Below, in pieces: positions 20,200-28,517 of a stretch of 37,699 bases of DNA. The notes under the pieces are model-generated. The model searched no databases. It saw nothing but the letters and a program-made list of their open reading frames with translations, and was not told where the DNA came from. This DNA comes from an uncultured Eggerthellaceae bacterium. Lineage in GTDB: Bacteria > Actinomycetota > Coriobacteriia > Coriobacteriales > Eggerthellaceae. The position numbers and the translations under genes are program-made. The stretch lies in assembly GCA_947626195.1 (NCBI GenBank), contig CANQRF010000017.1, positions 1-37,699 on the forward strand, written 5' to 3'. Position 1 is the first letter of the stretch, and each line of letters begins with the position of its first letter.

Positions 20200-20345
20200 A
20201 AGAAAAGGGCGTTCGGGAGGTTTCATGGCCTGACGCACCGCGATGGCGTGGCATCGTGGCTGCTCAACACGTCGCGATGGCGTAGCGCCCTTGGCAATCC
20301 TATGAGCCGCAATGCGCGCTGCCTCGTGGGGGTTTGCTGGAGAAG

Positions 20346-20373
20346 TGGACTCTCGGGGGCGATGCGATACAAT
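20346..20373 (+). promoter_or_regulatory. Putative promoter of the LysR-type gene
   Basis: A TGGACT -35-like box (20346-20351), a 16-nt spacer and a TACAAT -10 box (20368-20373) precede the start codon by about 68 nt. Confidence 0.45.
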
Positions 20374-20440
20374 TTTGGGGACAGGAAGAGCGCAGGGGTG
20401 GTTTCGAGGAGGGGCGGATTGGCAAACGGAGTGGAAGAAC

Positions 20441-21406
20441 ATGTTTGAACTCAGAACGTTGCGATATTTCTTCACGTTCATCGAAGAGGGGAGCATCACC
20501 CGCGCGGCTCAGGTGCTGCATATCACCGAACCGACCCTTTCCCGCCAGCTCGGCGCGCTTGAGCGCAATGTCGGAAAGCCGCTCTATCGGCGCGTGAACC
20601 GCCGTATCGTCCTCACCAAGGAAGGCGAAGCGCTCTTCAACTACGCCGAGAACATCTTGAGCCTTGCCGACCAGGCGCAGGAGGAGCTGCTGAGCGGCAG
20701 TTCGCGCGTTACCGGCTCGGTGTTCATCGGGGGAGGCAGCACGATAGGCATGGAAATCATCGCCGATGCGGTGAGCATCATGCGTCAGAGCAATCCTGAG
20801 ATCCTCACGGAATTCATCTTCGCCGCTGGCACCGATCAAATCGCCGACCTCGCGAAGGGTCAGCTCGATTTCGTCGTCGAGGAGGAGATAACGAGGCGCG
20901 CTGGATTCGAGCGCTTGGAATTTCCCATTCGCGATCGCTGGGTGGCGTTCATGCGCGCCGACGATCCGCTTGCGAGGAAGAAGAGCGTGAAGCCGCAGGA
21001 TTTCATCGGAAAGAACGTCATCGTTCCCCGCCGTGCGATGAATACGATATATATCCGCAATATGGCGGACAACGACAAAAACGATGCAATCACGCCGCTT
21101 CCCTCCAACGAGGGCGGCGTGCTGAGCTCGTGGTTCGGCGACTATTTGGGGCAGATCAACGTGATCGCCACGCAGAACATCTCGCTCTATGGCATGTTCT
21201 TCGTGAAGAACGGGCTGGCCTATTCGTTCGCCTATGAAGGGCTCTATGAGATCGAGGGTCTGGTGCGAAAACCGCTCACGCCCGAGTTGTCTGACAAAAA
21301 CGGCCTCACGTGGAACAAGCGCCATCCGCTCTCGGAGCAGGCGCAGGTGTTTCTCGATTGTGTGCGGGAAGCCTGTGAGAAGAGGCGCGAGGAGGCGGAG
21401 AAATAG
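20441..21406 (+). CDS. LysR-family transcriptional regulator
   Basis: A 321-aa DNA-binding regulator. The frame is open further upstream, but the ATG at 20441 starts exactly at the conserved LysR N-terminus (MFELRTLRYFF) and follows a GGAAG sequence. The winged helix-turn-helix spans about 1-65 (ITRAAQVLHITEPTLSRQL, then LYRRVNRRIVLTKEG). A periplasmic-binding-protein-like effector domain spans about 90-300. The effector is unknown. LysR proteins often control a divergent gene, here the ybaK-type gene, but nothing links them beyond position. Confidence 0.9.
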   Translation: MFELRTLRYFFTFIEEGSITRAAQVLHITEPTLSRQLGALERNVGKPLYRRVNRRIVLTKEGEALFNYAENILSLADQAQEELLSGSSRVTGSVFIGGGSTIGMEIIADAVSIMRQSNPEILTEFIFAAGTDQIADLAKGQLDFVVEEEITRRAGFERLEFPIRDRWVAFMRADDPLARKKSVKPQDFIGKNVIVPRRAMNTIYIRNMADNDKNDAITPLPSNEGGVLSSWFGDYLGQINVIATQNISLYGMFFVKNGLAYSFAYEGLYEIEGLVRKPLTPELSDKNGLTWNKRHPLSEQAQVFLDCVREACEKRREEAEK

Positions 21407-21500
21407 AGGGTGTCGGGGCATTGAGGCGGTGTGCGCGAGGAGGTGTGCCCGCGCGAATGCGTGCTCGCGATGACCGCGCCGAACGCCAGGGGAAACGGAA

Positions 21501-21530
21501 GAGGCTGCCCGATTTGAGCAGCCTCTTTAT
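21501..21530. terminator. Intrinsic terminator between convergent genes
   Basis: GAGGCTGC and GCAGCCTC form a perfect 8-bp stem with a 9-nt loop, followed by TTTAT on the plus strand. It serves the LysR-type gene about 95 nt upstream. It lies directly after the stop codon of the minus-strand 39-aa gene, so it may act in both directions. Confidence 0.75.
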
Positions 21531-21646
21531 AAAAGATACTCGTTGTTTTCCTGTTTGCGGCGGTGGCTCTTACGGCCTCCCGCGGTTTTGGGCGCTTTGC
21601 CCAGCTTCTTCCGAAAGTTTCCCTTAACTGCCGTTTCGACGGTCAT
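21527..21646 (-). CDS. Small basic protein, 39 aa, unknown
   Basis: Starts at an ATG preceded by GGAGGA with a 4-nt spacer, one of the best ribosome-binding sites in the window. The product is strongly basic in its middle (KGNFRKKLGKAPK, then GRKSHRRK) and ends NNEYLL. It overlaps the end of the upstream 90-aa gene by 23 nt in another frame, an arrangement typical of translational coupling. A terminator follows immediately. No family was recognised. It could bind nucleic acid or be a peptide substrate; both are guesses. Confidence 0.55.
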   Translation of the reverse strand: MTVETAVKGNFRKKLGKAPKTAGGRKSHRRKQENNEYLL

Positions 21647-21896
21647 GGCGTCCTCCAAAAATGCTCGAGGCGGATTTGGAGGAAGTGCGATGGCTGACGC
21701 CCTGCGCTGCCATGTTGCCGGCGGTGGGGCTGGAGCTTCCTGCAACGTAGAAGAAGGGGACGTTTACTTTGCGGTGCTTCTTCTCGGTGCTGTTCGTGGT
21801 CTTCGTCACGCCTTGCGCAGAAAGGTTCACGGCTGATGGGCTCGAGGCGCCGGCGATGTAGCTGACGGGCACATGCAGTCTCACGTTGTTTTTCAT
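21624..21896 (-). CDS. Small protein, 90 aa, with two internal repeats, unknown
   Basis: Starts at an ATG with AAAGGA 8 nt upstream. Residues 9-34 and 46-71 are two copies of one unit with a 37-aa period: VPxxYxAGxSSP, then xAxN, then xxAQGVxxxT. The spacer between them is rich in Lys, Arg and His. It contains no cysteine, signal peptide or membrane segment. A promoter-like sequence lies about 130 nt upstream, and the 39-aa basic gene overlaps its 3' end, so the two form a compact unit. Repeated short units separated by basic spacers resemble multi-core peptide precursors, but no modification enzyme adjoins. Function is not known. Confidence 0.6.
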   Translation of the reverse strand: MKNNVRLHVPVSYIAGASSPSAVNLSAQGVTKTTNSTEKKHRKVNVPFFYVAGSSSPTAGNMAAQGVSHRTSSKSASSIFGGRHDRRNGS

Positions 21897-22029
21897 AGTT
21901 CCTGTCCTTTCTTCCGTGCTTTTCAAGCATGTCCGCGCGAAGAAGAGGGCTGCTCGGAGGGGGTTTGCTTTCTTGCTTTTAAGAGCGCAGCCTGTGTGGC
22001 TGTTTGCCCTCTTCCCTTGCGGCGGCGAC

Positions 22030-22059
22030 TATAATAAGGCCGCTGAGCTGGGGAAGTCC
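22030..22059 (-). promoter_or_regulatory. Putative minus-strand promoter for the small-peptide unit
   Basis: On the minus strand TGGACT (22059-22054), an 18-nt spacer and TATTAT (22035-22030) point toward the 90-aa gene. A plus-strand TATAAT (22029-22034) overlaps it but has no gene in front. The roughly 130 nt between this promoter and the gene holds nothing else recognised. Confidence 0.4.
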
Positions 22060-22075
22060 ATGATGCGAAATGAAA

Positions 22076-22097
22076 GAAAAAACTTGCCTCAAAGGCA
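22076..22097 (-). terminator. Intrinsic terminator of the sulfatase genes
   Basis: On the minus strand TGCCT-TTG-AGGCA is followed after AG by seven consecutive T (complement of 22076-22082). It begins 6 nt after the stop codon of the first sulfatase-like gene. The stem is short but the T-run is strong. Confidence 0.65.
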
Positions 22098-22103
22098 TGG
22101 AAA

Positions 22104-24134
22104 TTAGCGGTTAATCTCGATCTTCTCGCCGGTGGAGTGCCAGCTGTTCCAATCCATCACATCGCCTTGGATAACGAACTGCAGCCATTCCTGGTCGCTG
22201 TGCCCGTCGCTCGTCGTTTCCCAGTAATAGCGGTCGCGCGGGCCGTCTTCCACCTCGAAGACGGTGGGGCCATAGGCGCTCGAGTCCCCGCCAACGGCAG
22301 CGATCACCGTGGCGGCATAATCCAGATGCCCGGTTGGTACGTTTGAAATCTTCAAGGGCTCTGAGGCCTGTTGGGCGTCCTCAGCCGGTTTCACGAGCAT
22401 GATGGGTGAGGTCGGCTCATTGATGAGCTCTTCGGTAAGGTACCAATAGCCATGGTCGGCGGTGACGATGATGGTCGATTGATCGTAGAGCCCCAGCTCC
22501 TTCAGTTGGCGCAAATACTCGGCGACGATCTTCAGCGTGCCTTCAGATTGGCGCAGCTGATCAGAATCGTTCTCGCTCACGCGGTTGCCGTTCTCGTCCA
22601 TGAAGAAGGGATAGTGGGCGCCGAGCAGGTGGATGAACCGGAAGGTCTTGTCCGCTTCCTCCGAAACGCTGAGCCTTTCGGTCTTCAGCTTCTCGAAATA
22701 GGCAGGGTCGTCGATGAAGTAGGTCTCATCCTCGGAGTTCGAGTTCAGCTCGTCGGTATAGAACCAGAAGGGAGGCTTCAAAATCCACGGCATATCGCGA
22801 TACATCGCCATCTTCTCAAGAGAAAGCCAAAGGGTCTTGTTGTCGAATGTGCGGCGCTCTCCGTAATAGACGTTTTCAACATAGGGCTCCACCTCGGACA
22901 TATTGAAGGAATCGGAATACACCGTCGCTTCGAAGCCATTGTCGACGATATCCGCCAGGAAGGGGCTTGTCTGATAGCGCTCTTGAATGTACTGGTCGAA
23001 TGTCTGGCCCGGTTGGGGCATATAGTTCGTGAGCAGGAAGGGCACGCCATAGCGCGTGGGAATGAGCGAGCCGGTGGAGTTGTGGAAATAGGTGAAGCCG
23101 GTAAATTCATCCAGCGCGTGCGGGTCGTCCTCAAGAATCATATCCATGATATCCGTATCAAAGGTGTCGAGCACGAAAACGGTGACGTTGGCCTCGCTGC
23201 CCACCTCGTTGATGCCGTAGGTGCTCATCATGATGGTCTCTTGCTCCTCACCGGCAGCAGACTCCTGAGCAAGCGTGTCGTTCACGATGCTTATCATCGA
23301 AACGCCCTGAACAGAGAAGAGGAGGATGCTTATGACGAGCACGAATGCCCGGCAGGCGGGCTTTTTCTTCGCGTTGAAGATCAGGAAGACGACAAGGATC
23401 GCTGCCCACACCACGGTGCTGATCGCCACCATGCGCTTATGGCCCATAAGATCGAGCGGGCGCCCGTCGGCAACAGGGAGCGACTCGTTCAGGAACAGGG
23501 CCTGGACATAGCAGCATATGCCGCACGCAACAACGATGGTGAGGATCACATCGAAGGCGCGGCCCGGGAAAAACGAGATCAGCAATGCCAGGAGAACCGT
23601 AATCGCCACACCCATGACAAGGAGGAGGTTGAGCACGTCGGAGAGGGTGAAAAGGAGGCTTCCCGTTCCGGCGGCTACCAAGTCGACGGGTGCGAACACG
23701 GCGACCGTCCACACGAGAAACGCGCAGCCGATGAGGGCGCGTATGAACCGTTTTGGCCACGAGAGCCGTTTGGCGGGCTTGCCGTGGGCGAGCGTCTCCC
23801 GCATCTTGATGGCCTCGTCATCGGCTTCGCGGCGCAGCCCCTCGCTTGCGCTGCCATGTTTGGAAACCGCGACGACATCGGGCTCAACGATCTTGTTCGC
23901 GTTCTCATCGATCTTGAAGAGGCGGAAGAGGAACCGGCGCGTACGGCGCAGCGCCACGCCAAGCACCGCCCCCAAGGCCACCGCCGCTCCGGCGACGGCC
24001 TGGATGGTGTAGGTCATGACCGACGGGTCGACGTAGGCGTAGGCGGGCTGAGGAAGGGCAGCAAGAACCACCAAGGAGCATATGAGCACCTCGGCTATCG
24101 CTGTGAGTTTTGGCTTTCTCCCCATCCGTTTCAT
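22104..24134 (-). CDS. Membrane sulfatase / LtaS-like alkaline-phosphatase-superfamily protein (paralogue A)
   Basis: A 676-aa polytopic membrane protein. The start at 24134 is chosen because it opens a hydrophobic N-terminus, though no good ribosome-binding site is visible. AYAYVDPSVMTYTIQ (about 31-45) is followed by about seven hydrophobic segments up to residue 285. The C-terminal half (about 310-676) is probably outside the membrane and has the fold's metal-site motifs: VFVLDTFD (Asp323), STGSLIPTRY (candidate nucleophiles Thr354/Ser356/Thr360), IHLLGAHYP (His502, His507) and TADHG (Asp560-His561). Relatives transfer glycerol-, ethanolamine- or choline-phosphate groups, or hydrolyse sulfate esters; the exact reaction cannot be told. 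A close paralogue lies 146 nt upstream. The neighbouring choline and glycerophosphate genes suggest glycopolymer synthesis. Confidence 0.82.
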   Translation of the reverse strand: MKRMGRKPKLTAIAEVLICSLVVLAALPQPAYAYVDPSVMTYTIQAVAGAAVALGAVLGVALRRTRRFLFRLFKIDENANKIVEPDVVAVSKHGSASEGLRREADDEAIKMRETLAHGKPAKRLSWPKRFIRALIGCAFLVWTVAVFAPVDLVAAGTGSLLFTLSDVLNLLLVMGVAITVLLALLISFFPGRAFDVILTIVVACGICCYVQALFLNESLPVADGRPLDLMGHKRMVAISTVVWAAILVVFLIFNAKKKPACRAFVLVISILLFSVQGVSMISIVNDTLAQESAAGEEQETIMMSTYGINEVGSEANVTVFVLDTFDTDIMDMILEDDPHALDEFTGFTYFHNSTGSLIPTRYGVPFLLTNYMPQPGQTFDQYIQERYQTSPFLADIVDNGFEATVYSDSFNMSEVEPYVENVYYGERRTFDNKTLWLSLEKMAMYRDMPWILKPPFWFYTDELNSNSEDETYFIDDPAYFEKLKTERLSVSEEADKTFRFIHLLGAHYPFFMDENGNRVSENDSDQLRQSEGTLKIVAEYLRQLKELGLYDQSTIIVTADHGYWYLTEELINEPTSPIMLVKPAEDAQQASEPLKISNVPTGHLDYAATVIAAVGGDSSAYGPTVFEVEDGPRDRYYWETTSDGHSDQEWLQFVIQGDVMDWNSWHSTGEKIEINR

Positions 24135-24280
24135 CGAAGGATCATTATTGATTGATTGTTGCCGAAATGTAAAGGGAAAACTGCGGGGGTTCACGCTGAT
24201 TCTAGAAAGCCTGCATGAATGAACTGTCGGCAGGGAAGGGGGTGAGGCCATCGTGGTTTGCCTGGGTTCCAACCGAAATC

Positions 24281-26497
24281 CTAGTGGTAGATGTCGATCG
24301 TCTCGCCCGTGAAATGCCAGCTCTTGATGTCGAGCGCGGGGCCTTGAACGAGGTATTCCCAAAGCTGATGCTCCATGTGCCCATCTGCCATCGTCTCCCA
24401 ATAGATGCGCTCACGCGGGCCCTTCTTCACCTCGAAGACCGTCGGGCCATAGGCTGACGAATCTCCGCCGACGGCATCGATCACCGTCGCGGCGAAATCG
24501 AGGTGTCCGGTCGGCACTTCGGAGCGTTTCAGCGGCTTTGCCGCCTCCTTCGGCGTCTCGGGGGGTTTCACGAGAAGAAGGGGAGAGGCGGGATGCGTGA
24601 GCGGGGTGTCGGGTACGTTATAGTGTTCCCAGTTTCCGTGATCGGCCGTGACGATGATGGTGGATTGGTCGTAAAGTCCGAGCGCCTTCAGCTGGCGAAG
24701 GTATTCCTCCACGAGCTTCAGGCAGCCTTCCGATTGGATGAGCTGGTTGGTATCCGCCTCCTTCACGCGGTTTCCCTCGGCATCCATGAACCAAGGGTAA
24801 TGCGAGCCGAGCAGATGGATGAAGCGGAACGTTTTGTCGGCTGTCTCCGAGACGCGGAGGCCCTCGTTCCTCAGGTTTTCACCATAGAGGATGTCGTCGA
24901 TGAAGTAGGCGTCGTCAGTCGCATTCGCGTTCAGCTCGTCGGTGTAGAACCAGAAAGGCGGTTTGAGCAGCCACGGCATGTCGCGGAAGAGCGCCATCTT
25001 CTCGATCGAGAGCCAGAGTTTCGCGTTGTCGAACGTGCGATGATTGACGTAGGAGACATTCGCCGCGTAGGGCTCCACCTTCTCAAGGTTCGCTGAATCC
25101 GTATAGAGGGTGATCTCGTATCCCGTGCTCGCGATGTCGGCAAGAAGCGTTCCCTTGTCGAAGATCGTGCTTGTGTAGTCGTCGAACGACTCGCCATGTT
25201 CGGGCATGACGTTGGTGAGCAGATAGGGAACGGCGTAGCGCGTGGGGATGAGCGAGCCGGTGGAATTGTGGAAGTAGGTAAAGCCGGTGAACTCATCGAG
25301 GATATGGGGGTCGTTTTCAAGGAGGCTGTCCATGATCTGCGTCTCAAAGGTGTCAAGGACGAAAACCGTGACATTGCCCTTGCTACCCACCTCGTTGATA
25401 CCGTAGTCGCCCATGACGATGGTCCCTTGGTTCTCGTTCTTCTTCGCAAGGTCCTCGCTCACCTCGCCCGCCACCGAAATGCCCTGCACCGCGATGAGCA
25501 GGACGCTCACGGTGAGGATGAGGGTGCGGCAGGCGGCCTTTCTCTTCGCATTGAAGAGCAGGAGCGCGGCAAAGACGGCCGCCCACACGATAGTGCTGAT
25601 GACGGTTATGGCCATATGGTCTGCGAGGTCGAAGAAGCGCCCGTCGGCAACGGGAAGCGTCGTATTGAGGAAGAGCGCTTGCACGTAGCATCCGATGCCG
25701 CAGGCCACGATGATCGTGAGCACGACGTCGAAGGCGCGTCCCCGAATCGCCGATAGGGCGAAGGCGCTGGCGAGCGTGATGGCGAGGCCGACGCCAAGGA
25801 TGAGTCCGATCACATCCGCAACGGTGAAAAGGAGGCTCCCCGAATCAGCCGCGACGATCTCGATGGGAGCGAACACGAGGGCGGTCCAAACGAGGAACGC
25901 GCAGCAGATGAGGGCTCGGATAAAGCGCTTCGGCCACGAGAGGCGCTTGGCGGGCCTGCCATGAGCAAGCGTTTGTTTGATGCTGTTGGCCTTTTCATCG
26001 GCATCCTCGCGCATTTCCGCTTGGTGCTCTTCGCTCCCCTCGACTGCCATCACGTCGGGATCGACGATCCTGTTCGCGTTCTCGTCGATCTTGAAGATGC
26101 GGAAGAGGAAACGGCGCGTGCGGCGAAGCGCCACGCCAAGCACCGCCCCCAAGGCCACCGCCGCTCCGGCGACAGCCTGGATGGTGTATGTCATGACCGA
26201 GGGATCCACATAGGCAAAGGCGGGAAGGGGCAGCGCCGCGAGGAGCAGCAAGGCGAAAAGAACCAGCGAGAAGAGGTCGAAGAAGGCGATGGCGAGCTTT
26301 TGGGGAACCGCGACAGACGGGAGGCGATACCTTGAGCCGGCTGAGCGCGTGCCATTTGCCTGTGCAAGCACATCGTCTAAGAGAGACACACGACCCTCCT
26401 GCCTGCTGACAATGCGTGCGGCATTCGCCCGCATGTCGCTTGGCAAAACCCTCTCTTTGGAAACCACTGGGCAGTGGTTTGTATGATTGTGTTCCAT
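24281..26497 (-). CDS. Membrane sulfatase / LtaS-like alkaline-phosphatase-superfamily protein (paralogue B)
   Basis: A 738-aa paralogue of the next gene, with the same layout after a longer, hydrophilic N-terminal extension (residues 1-65). It has YVDPS (97-101), about seven hydrophobic segments to residue 345, and an external domain with VFVLDTFE (Asp382), STGSLIPTRY (Thr413 to Thr419), IHLLGSHYP (His561, His566) and TADHG (Asp619-His620). The ATG at 26497 sits close behind GAGGGA. A later start near residue 22 is possible but lacks a ribosome-binding site. Its own promoter is visible, and the pair probably share a transcript ending at the terminator near 22.08 kb. It is divergent from the choline-kinase fusion gene, which supports a shared envelope pathway. 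Confidence 0.82.
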   Translation of the reverse strand: MEHNHTNHCPVVSKERVLPSDMRANAARIVSRQEGRVSLLDDVLAQANGTRSAGSRYRLPSVAVPQKLAIAFFDLFSLVLFALLLLAALPLPAFAYVDPSVMTYTIQAVAGAAVALGAVLGVALRRTRRFLFRIFKIDENANRIVDPDVMAVEGSEEHQAEMREDADEKANSIKQTLAHGRPAKRLSWPKRFIRALICCAFLVWTALVFAPIEIVAADSGSLLFTVADVIGLILGVGLAITLASAFALSAIRGRAFDVVLTIIVACGIGCYVQALFLNTTLPVADGRFFDLADHMAITVISTIVWAAVFAALLLFNAKRKAACRTLILTVSVLLIAVQGISVAGEVSEDLAKKNENQGTIVMGDYGINEVGSKGNVTVFVLDTFETQIMDSLLENDPHILDEFTGFTYFHNSTGSLIPTRYAVPYLLTNVMPEHGESFDDYTSTIFDKGTLLADIASTGYEITLYTDSANLEKVEPYAANVSYVNHRTFDNAKLWLSIEKMALFRDMPWLLKPPFWFYTDELNANATDDAYFIDDILYGENLRNEGLRVSETADKTFRFIHLLGSHYPWFMDAEGNRVKEADTNQLIQSEGCLKLVEEYLRQLKALGLYDQSTIIVTADHGNWEHYNVPDTPLTHPASPLLLVKPPETPKEAAKPLKRSEVPTGHLDFAATVIDAVGGDSSAYGPTVFEVKKGPRERIYWETMADGHMEHQLWEYLVQGPALDIKSWHFTGETIDIYH
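26461..26480. repeat. 20-bp near-perfect palindrome at the start of paralogue B
   Basis: AAACCACTG (26461-26469) and CAGTGGTTT (26472-26480) flank GG. It lies within codons 6-12 of paralogue B, about 70 bp downstream of its -10 box. It may be an operator or an mRNA hairpin. Confidence 0.4.
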
Positions 26498-26547
26498 TCC
26501 CTCGCTTATGTCTTGAGCCGTTTCGGCATTTTTTTGCGTAGCAATAC

Positions 26548-26576
26548 ATTATCGGACGATTTTGCAAAGAAAGTAA
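26548..26576 (-). promoter_or_regulatory. Putative promoter of the sulfatase pair
   Basis: On the minus strand TTACTT (26576-26571), a 17-nt spacer and GATAAT (26553-26548) lie about 50 nt upstream of the ATG at 26497. Confidence 0.5.
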
Positions 26577-26696
26577 GAGGGCAGCATGCTAATCCACAAC
26601 CGTTCCGGCTTCACTGTTACAAACCAGTCGGCGTGCATTCATGTTCAACTAATGCAAAAACTCCAAAAAATTGAACACGAATCCTCGAGAAACCGC

Positions 26697-26702
26697 TATG
26701 AT
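26697..26702 (+). promoter_or_regulatory. Putative -10 box of the licC-licA fusion gene
   Basis: TATGAT lies 36 nt before the GTG start, with TTGAAC (26671-26676) upstream at a long 20-nt spacing. This supports a start downstream of it (26739) rather than at the ATG at 26586. Confidence 0.35.
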
Positions 26703-26738
26703 AGGGGACTGTTTGAACAGGATGGAAAAGAGGTTAGA

Positions 26739-28514
26739 GTGCTGACATCCGCTCAATTCGACGTCCTTGTCAACTGTTTGGAGGAAGGCAAGGGCATATC
26801 GCAGCGCGCCTTGGCAGAGAAGGCCGATCTCTCGCTCGGCACGGTGAACAGCACGCTCAAAGAGCTGCGCGTCGCCGGCCTTATCGATGAGGTGGGCGCC
26901 ATCACCGAGGCGGGAAAACGTTCCTTGGGGCCCTATCGCGTCGACAACGCCGTCATTCTCGCGGCTGGCCTCTCCTCGCGCTTCGTGCCCATCTCCTACG
27001 AGAAGCCCAAGGGCGTCGTGAAGGTTAAGGGCGAGGTGCTCATCGAGCGCCAGATCCGCCAGCTTCGCGAGGCAGGCATCGAGGACATCGTCGTCGTGGT
27101 GGGCTATCGCAAGGAGGAGTTCTTCTATCTGGAAGATCGCTTCGGCGTGGAGCTCGTGGTGAACAACGAATACGCCGAGCGCAACAACAACTCCTCCATC
27201 AAAGTGGTGGCGAGCCGTCTCGGCAACACCTACATCTGCTCCTCGGACGACTATTTCACCGAGAACCCCTTTGAGCGCTATGTATATTGCTCCTACTACG
27301 CGGCGGAGTTCGAGGCGGGGGAGACGAGCGAATGGTGCATTACCACGAAGGGCAAGAACCGCCTGATCACGCGCGTTGACATCGGAGGCGCGGATGCGTG
27401 GGTGATGATGGGGCACGCCTATTGGGATCGTTCTTTCTCGAAGCGCTTCCTCGAGATCCTCGACGATGTGTACGACGACCCCGCGACGGCGGACAAGCTG
27501 TGGGAGCAGATCTATCGGGAGCACATCGCCGAGCTTCCCATGGTGATGCGTCCCTATCCGCCGGGTGCCATTTGGGAATTCGATTCGCTCGATGATGTGA
27601 GGCACTTCGACCCCGCGTTCATCGTGAACGTGAATTCGTCCATCATGGACAACATCTGCCGGGTGCTTCATTGCGAGCGCAACGACATCGAGAACATCAT
27701 CGCCATCAAGCAGGGTTTGACGAACTTCTCCTTCCGCTTCTCCGTCGGCGACGATGAATATGTCTATCGTCATCCCGGTGAGGGCACCGACAAGATCATC
27801 AGCCGCGCGAGCGAGACCTTCACCCAAAGCGTTGCCTACGATCTCGGCATCGACCGCACCTATATCTATGAGGATGAAGTCGAGGGATGGAAGATCTCGC
27901 GTTTCATTCCCGACTGCGTTCCCTTCGAATATCACAACCCGAAACATGTGGAGCGTGCGATGGAGATGATTCGGGCGCTGCACAATTGCGGCGTGGTCTC
28001 GGAGTGGGATTTCGACATCCATACCGACACGCTCAAGCAGATCGCGCTCTTAAACGAGGGAAGGCGCACGTCGTTTGAGGATTTCGAAGAGCTGCTGGCG
28101 CTTGCGGAGAAGCTCAATGCGGTCGTGAAGGCCGATGGCCTCGCACCGGTTCTCTCGCACAACGATTTCTACGACGCGAACTTCCTCGTCCATGGCGACG
28201 ACATGTATCTCATCGACTGGGAATATGCGGGGATGTCGGACTATGCGAGTGACCTCGCGGTTTTCATCTGCTGCAGCGACTACACCTACGACGAGGCGAT
28301 GGAGGTGCTCGAAGTGTATTTCGAGCGTCCGCTTGAGCCTCAGGAGCTGCTACATTGCGTCGCCTATCTTTCGGTGGTGAGTTTCCACTGGTTCGTCTGG
28401 GCGCTGTATCGCGATATGTGCGGCGATCCGGTGGGGGAGTTTCTTTACCTGTGGTACAAGTACACAAAGCGCTACGGCCAGGCGGCCCTGCGCATGATTG
28501 AGGAGGCAAATTAA
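26739..28514 (+). CDS. Helix-turn-helix / LicC-like cytidylyltransferase / LicA-like choline kinase fusion
   Basis: A 591-aa cytoplasmic protein. The GTG at 26739 has GAGG 5 nt upstream and begins right at the DNA-binding domain; the in-frame ATG at 26586 would add 51 unlikely residues. Order: winged helix-turn-helix (about 1-65, SQRALAEKADLSLGTVNSTLKEL); nucleotidyltransferase (about 69-300, AVILAAGLSSRF plus YEKPKGVVKVKG); APH/choline-kinase fold (about 310-591) with HND at 474-476 and DWE at 493-495. Choline kinase makes phosphocholine and LicC activates it to CDP-choline, here possibly in one polypeptide, for transfer to a surface polymer. No LicD transferase lies in the window. The permease gene starts 3 nt downstream. 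The HTH suggests autoregulation. Confidence 0.88.
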   Translation: MLTSAQFDVLVNCLEEGKGISQRALAEKADLSLGTVNSTLKELRVAGLIDEVGAITEAGKRSLGPYRVDNAVILAAGLSSRFVPISYEKPKGVVKVKGEVLIERQIRQLREAGIEDIVVVVGYRKEEFFYLEDRFGVELVVNNEYAERNNNSSIKVVASRLGNTYICSSDDYFTENPFERYVYCSYYAAEFEAGETSEWCITTKGKNRLITRVDIGGADAWVMMGHAYWDRSFSKRFLEILDDVYDDPATADKLWEQIYREHIAELPMVMRPYPPGAIWEFDSLDDVRHFDPAFIVNVNSSIMDNICRVLHCERNDIENIIAIKQGLTNFSFRFSVGDDEYVYRHPGEGTDKIISRASETFTQSVAYDLGIDRTYIYEDEVEGWKISRFIPDCVPFEYHNPKHVERAMEMIRALHNCGVVSEWDFDIHTDTLKQIALLNEGRRTSFEDFEELLALAEKLNAVVKADGLAPVLSHNDFYDANFLVHGDDMYLIDWEYAGMSDYASDLAVFICCSDYTYDEAMEVLEVYFERPLEPQELLHCVAYLSVVSFHWFVWALYRDMCGDPVGEFLYLWYKYTKRYGQAALRMIEEAN

Positions 28515-28517
28515 CCT

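Noticed and set aside
22059-22106. A 15-codon plus-strand frame behind a TATAAT sequence
   Set aside because: It runs through the minus-strand terminator of the sulfatase genes and encodes nothing recognisable.
22452-24155. Long plus-strand frame (567 codons) opposite sulfatase paralogue A
   Set aside because: The translation is rich in His, Arg, Glu and Asp, typical of an antisense shadow in a GC-rich gene. The minus-strand protein has clear family motifs.
26586-26738. ATG start for the licC-licA fusion
   Set aside because: The extra 51 residues are not HTH-like and cross the -10 box. The GTG at 26739 has a proper ribosome-binding site and matches the domain start.
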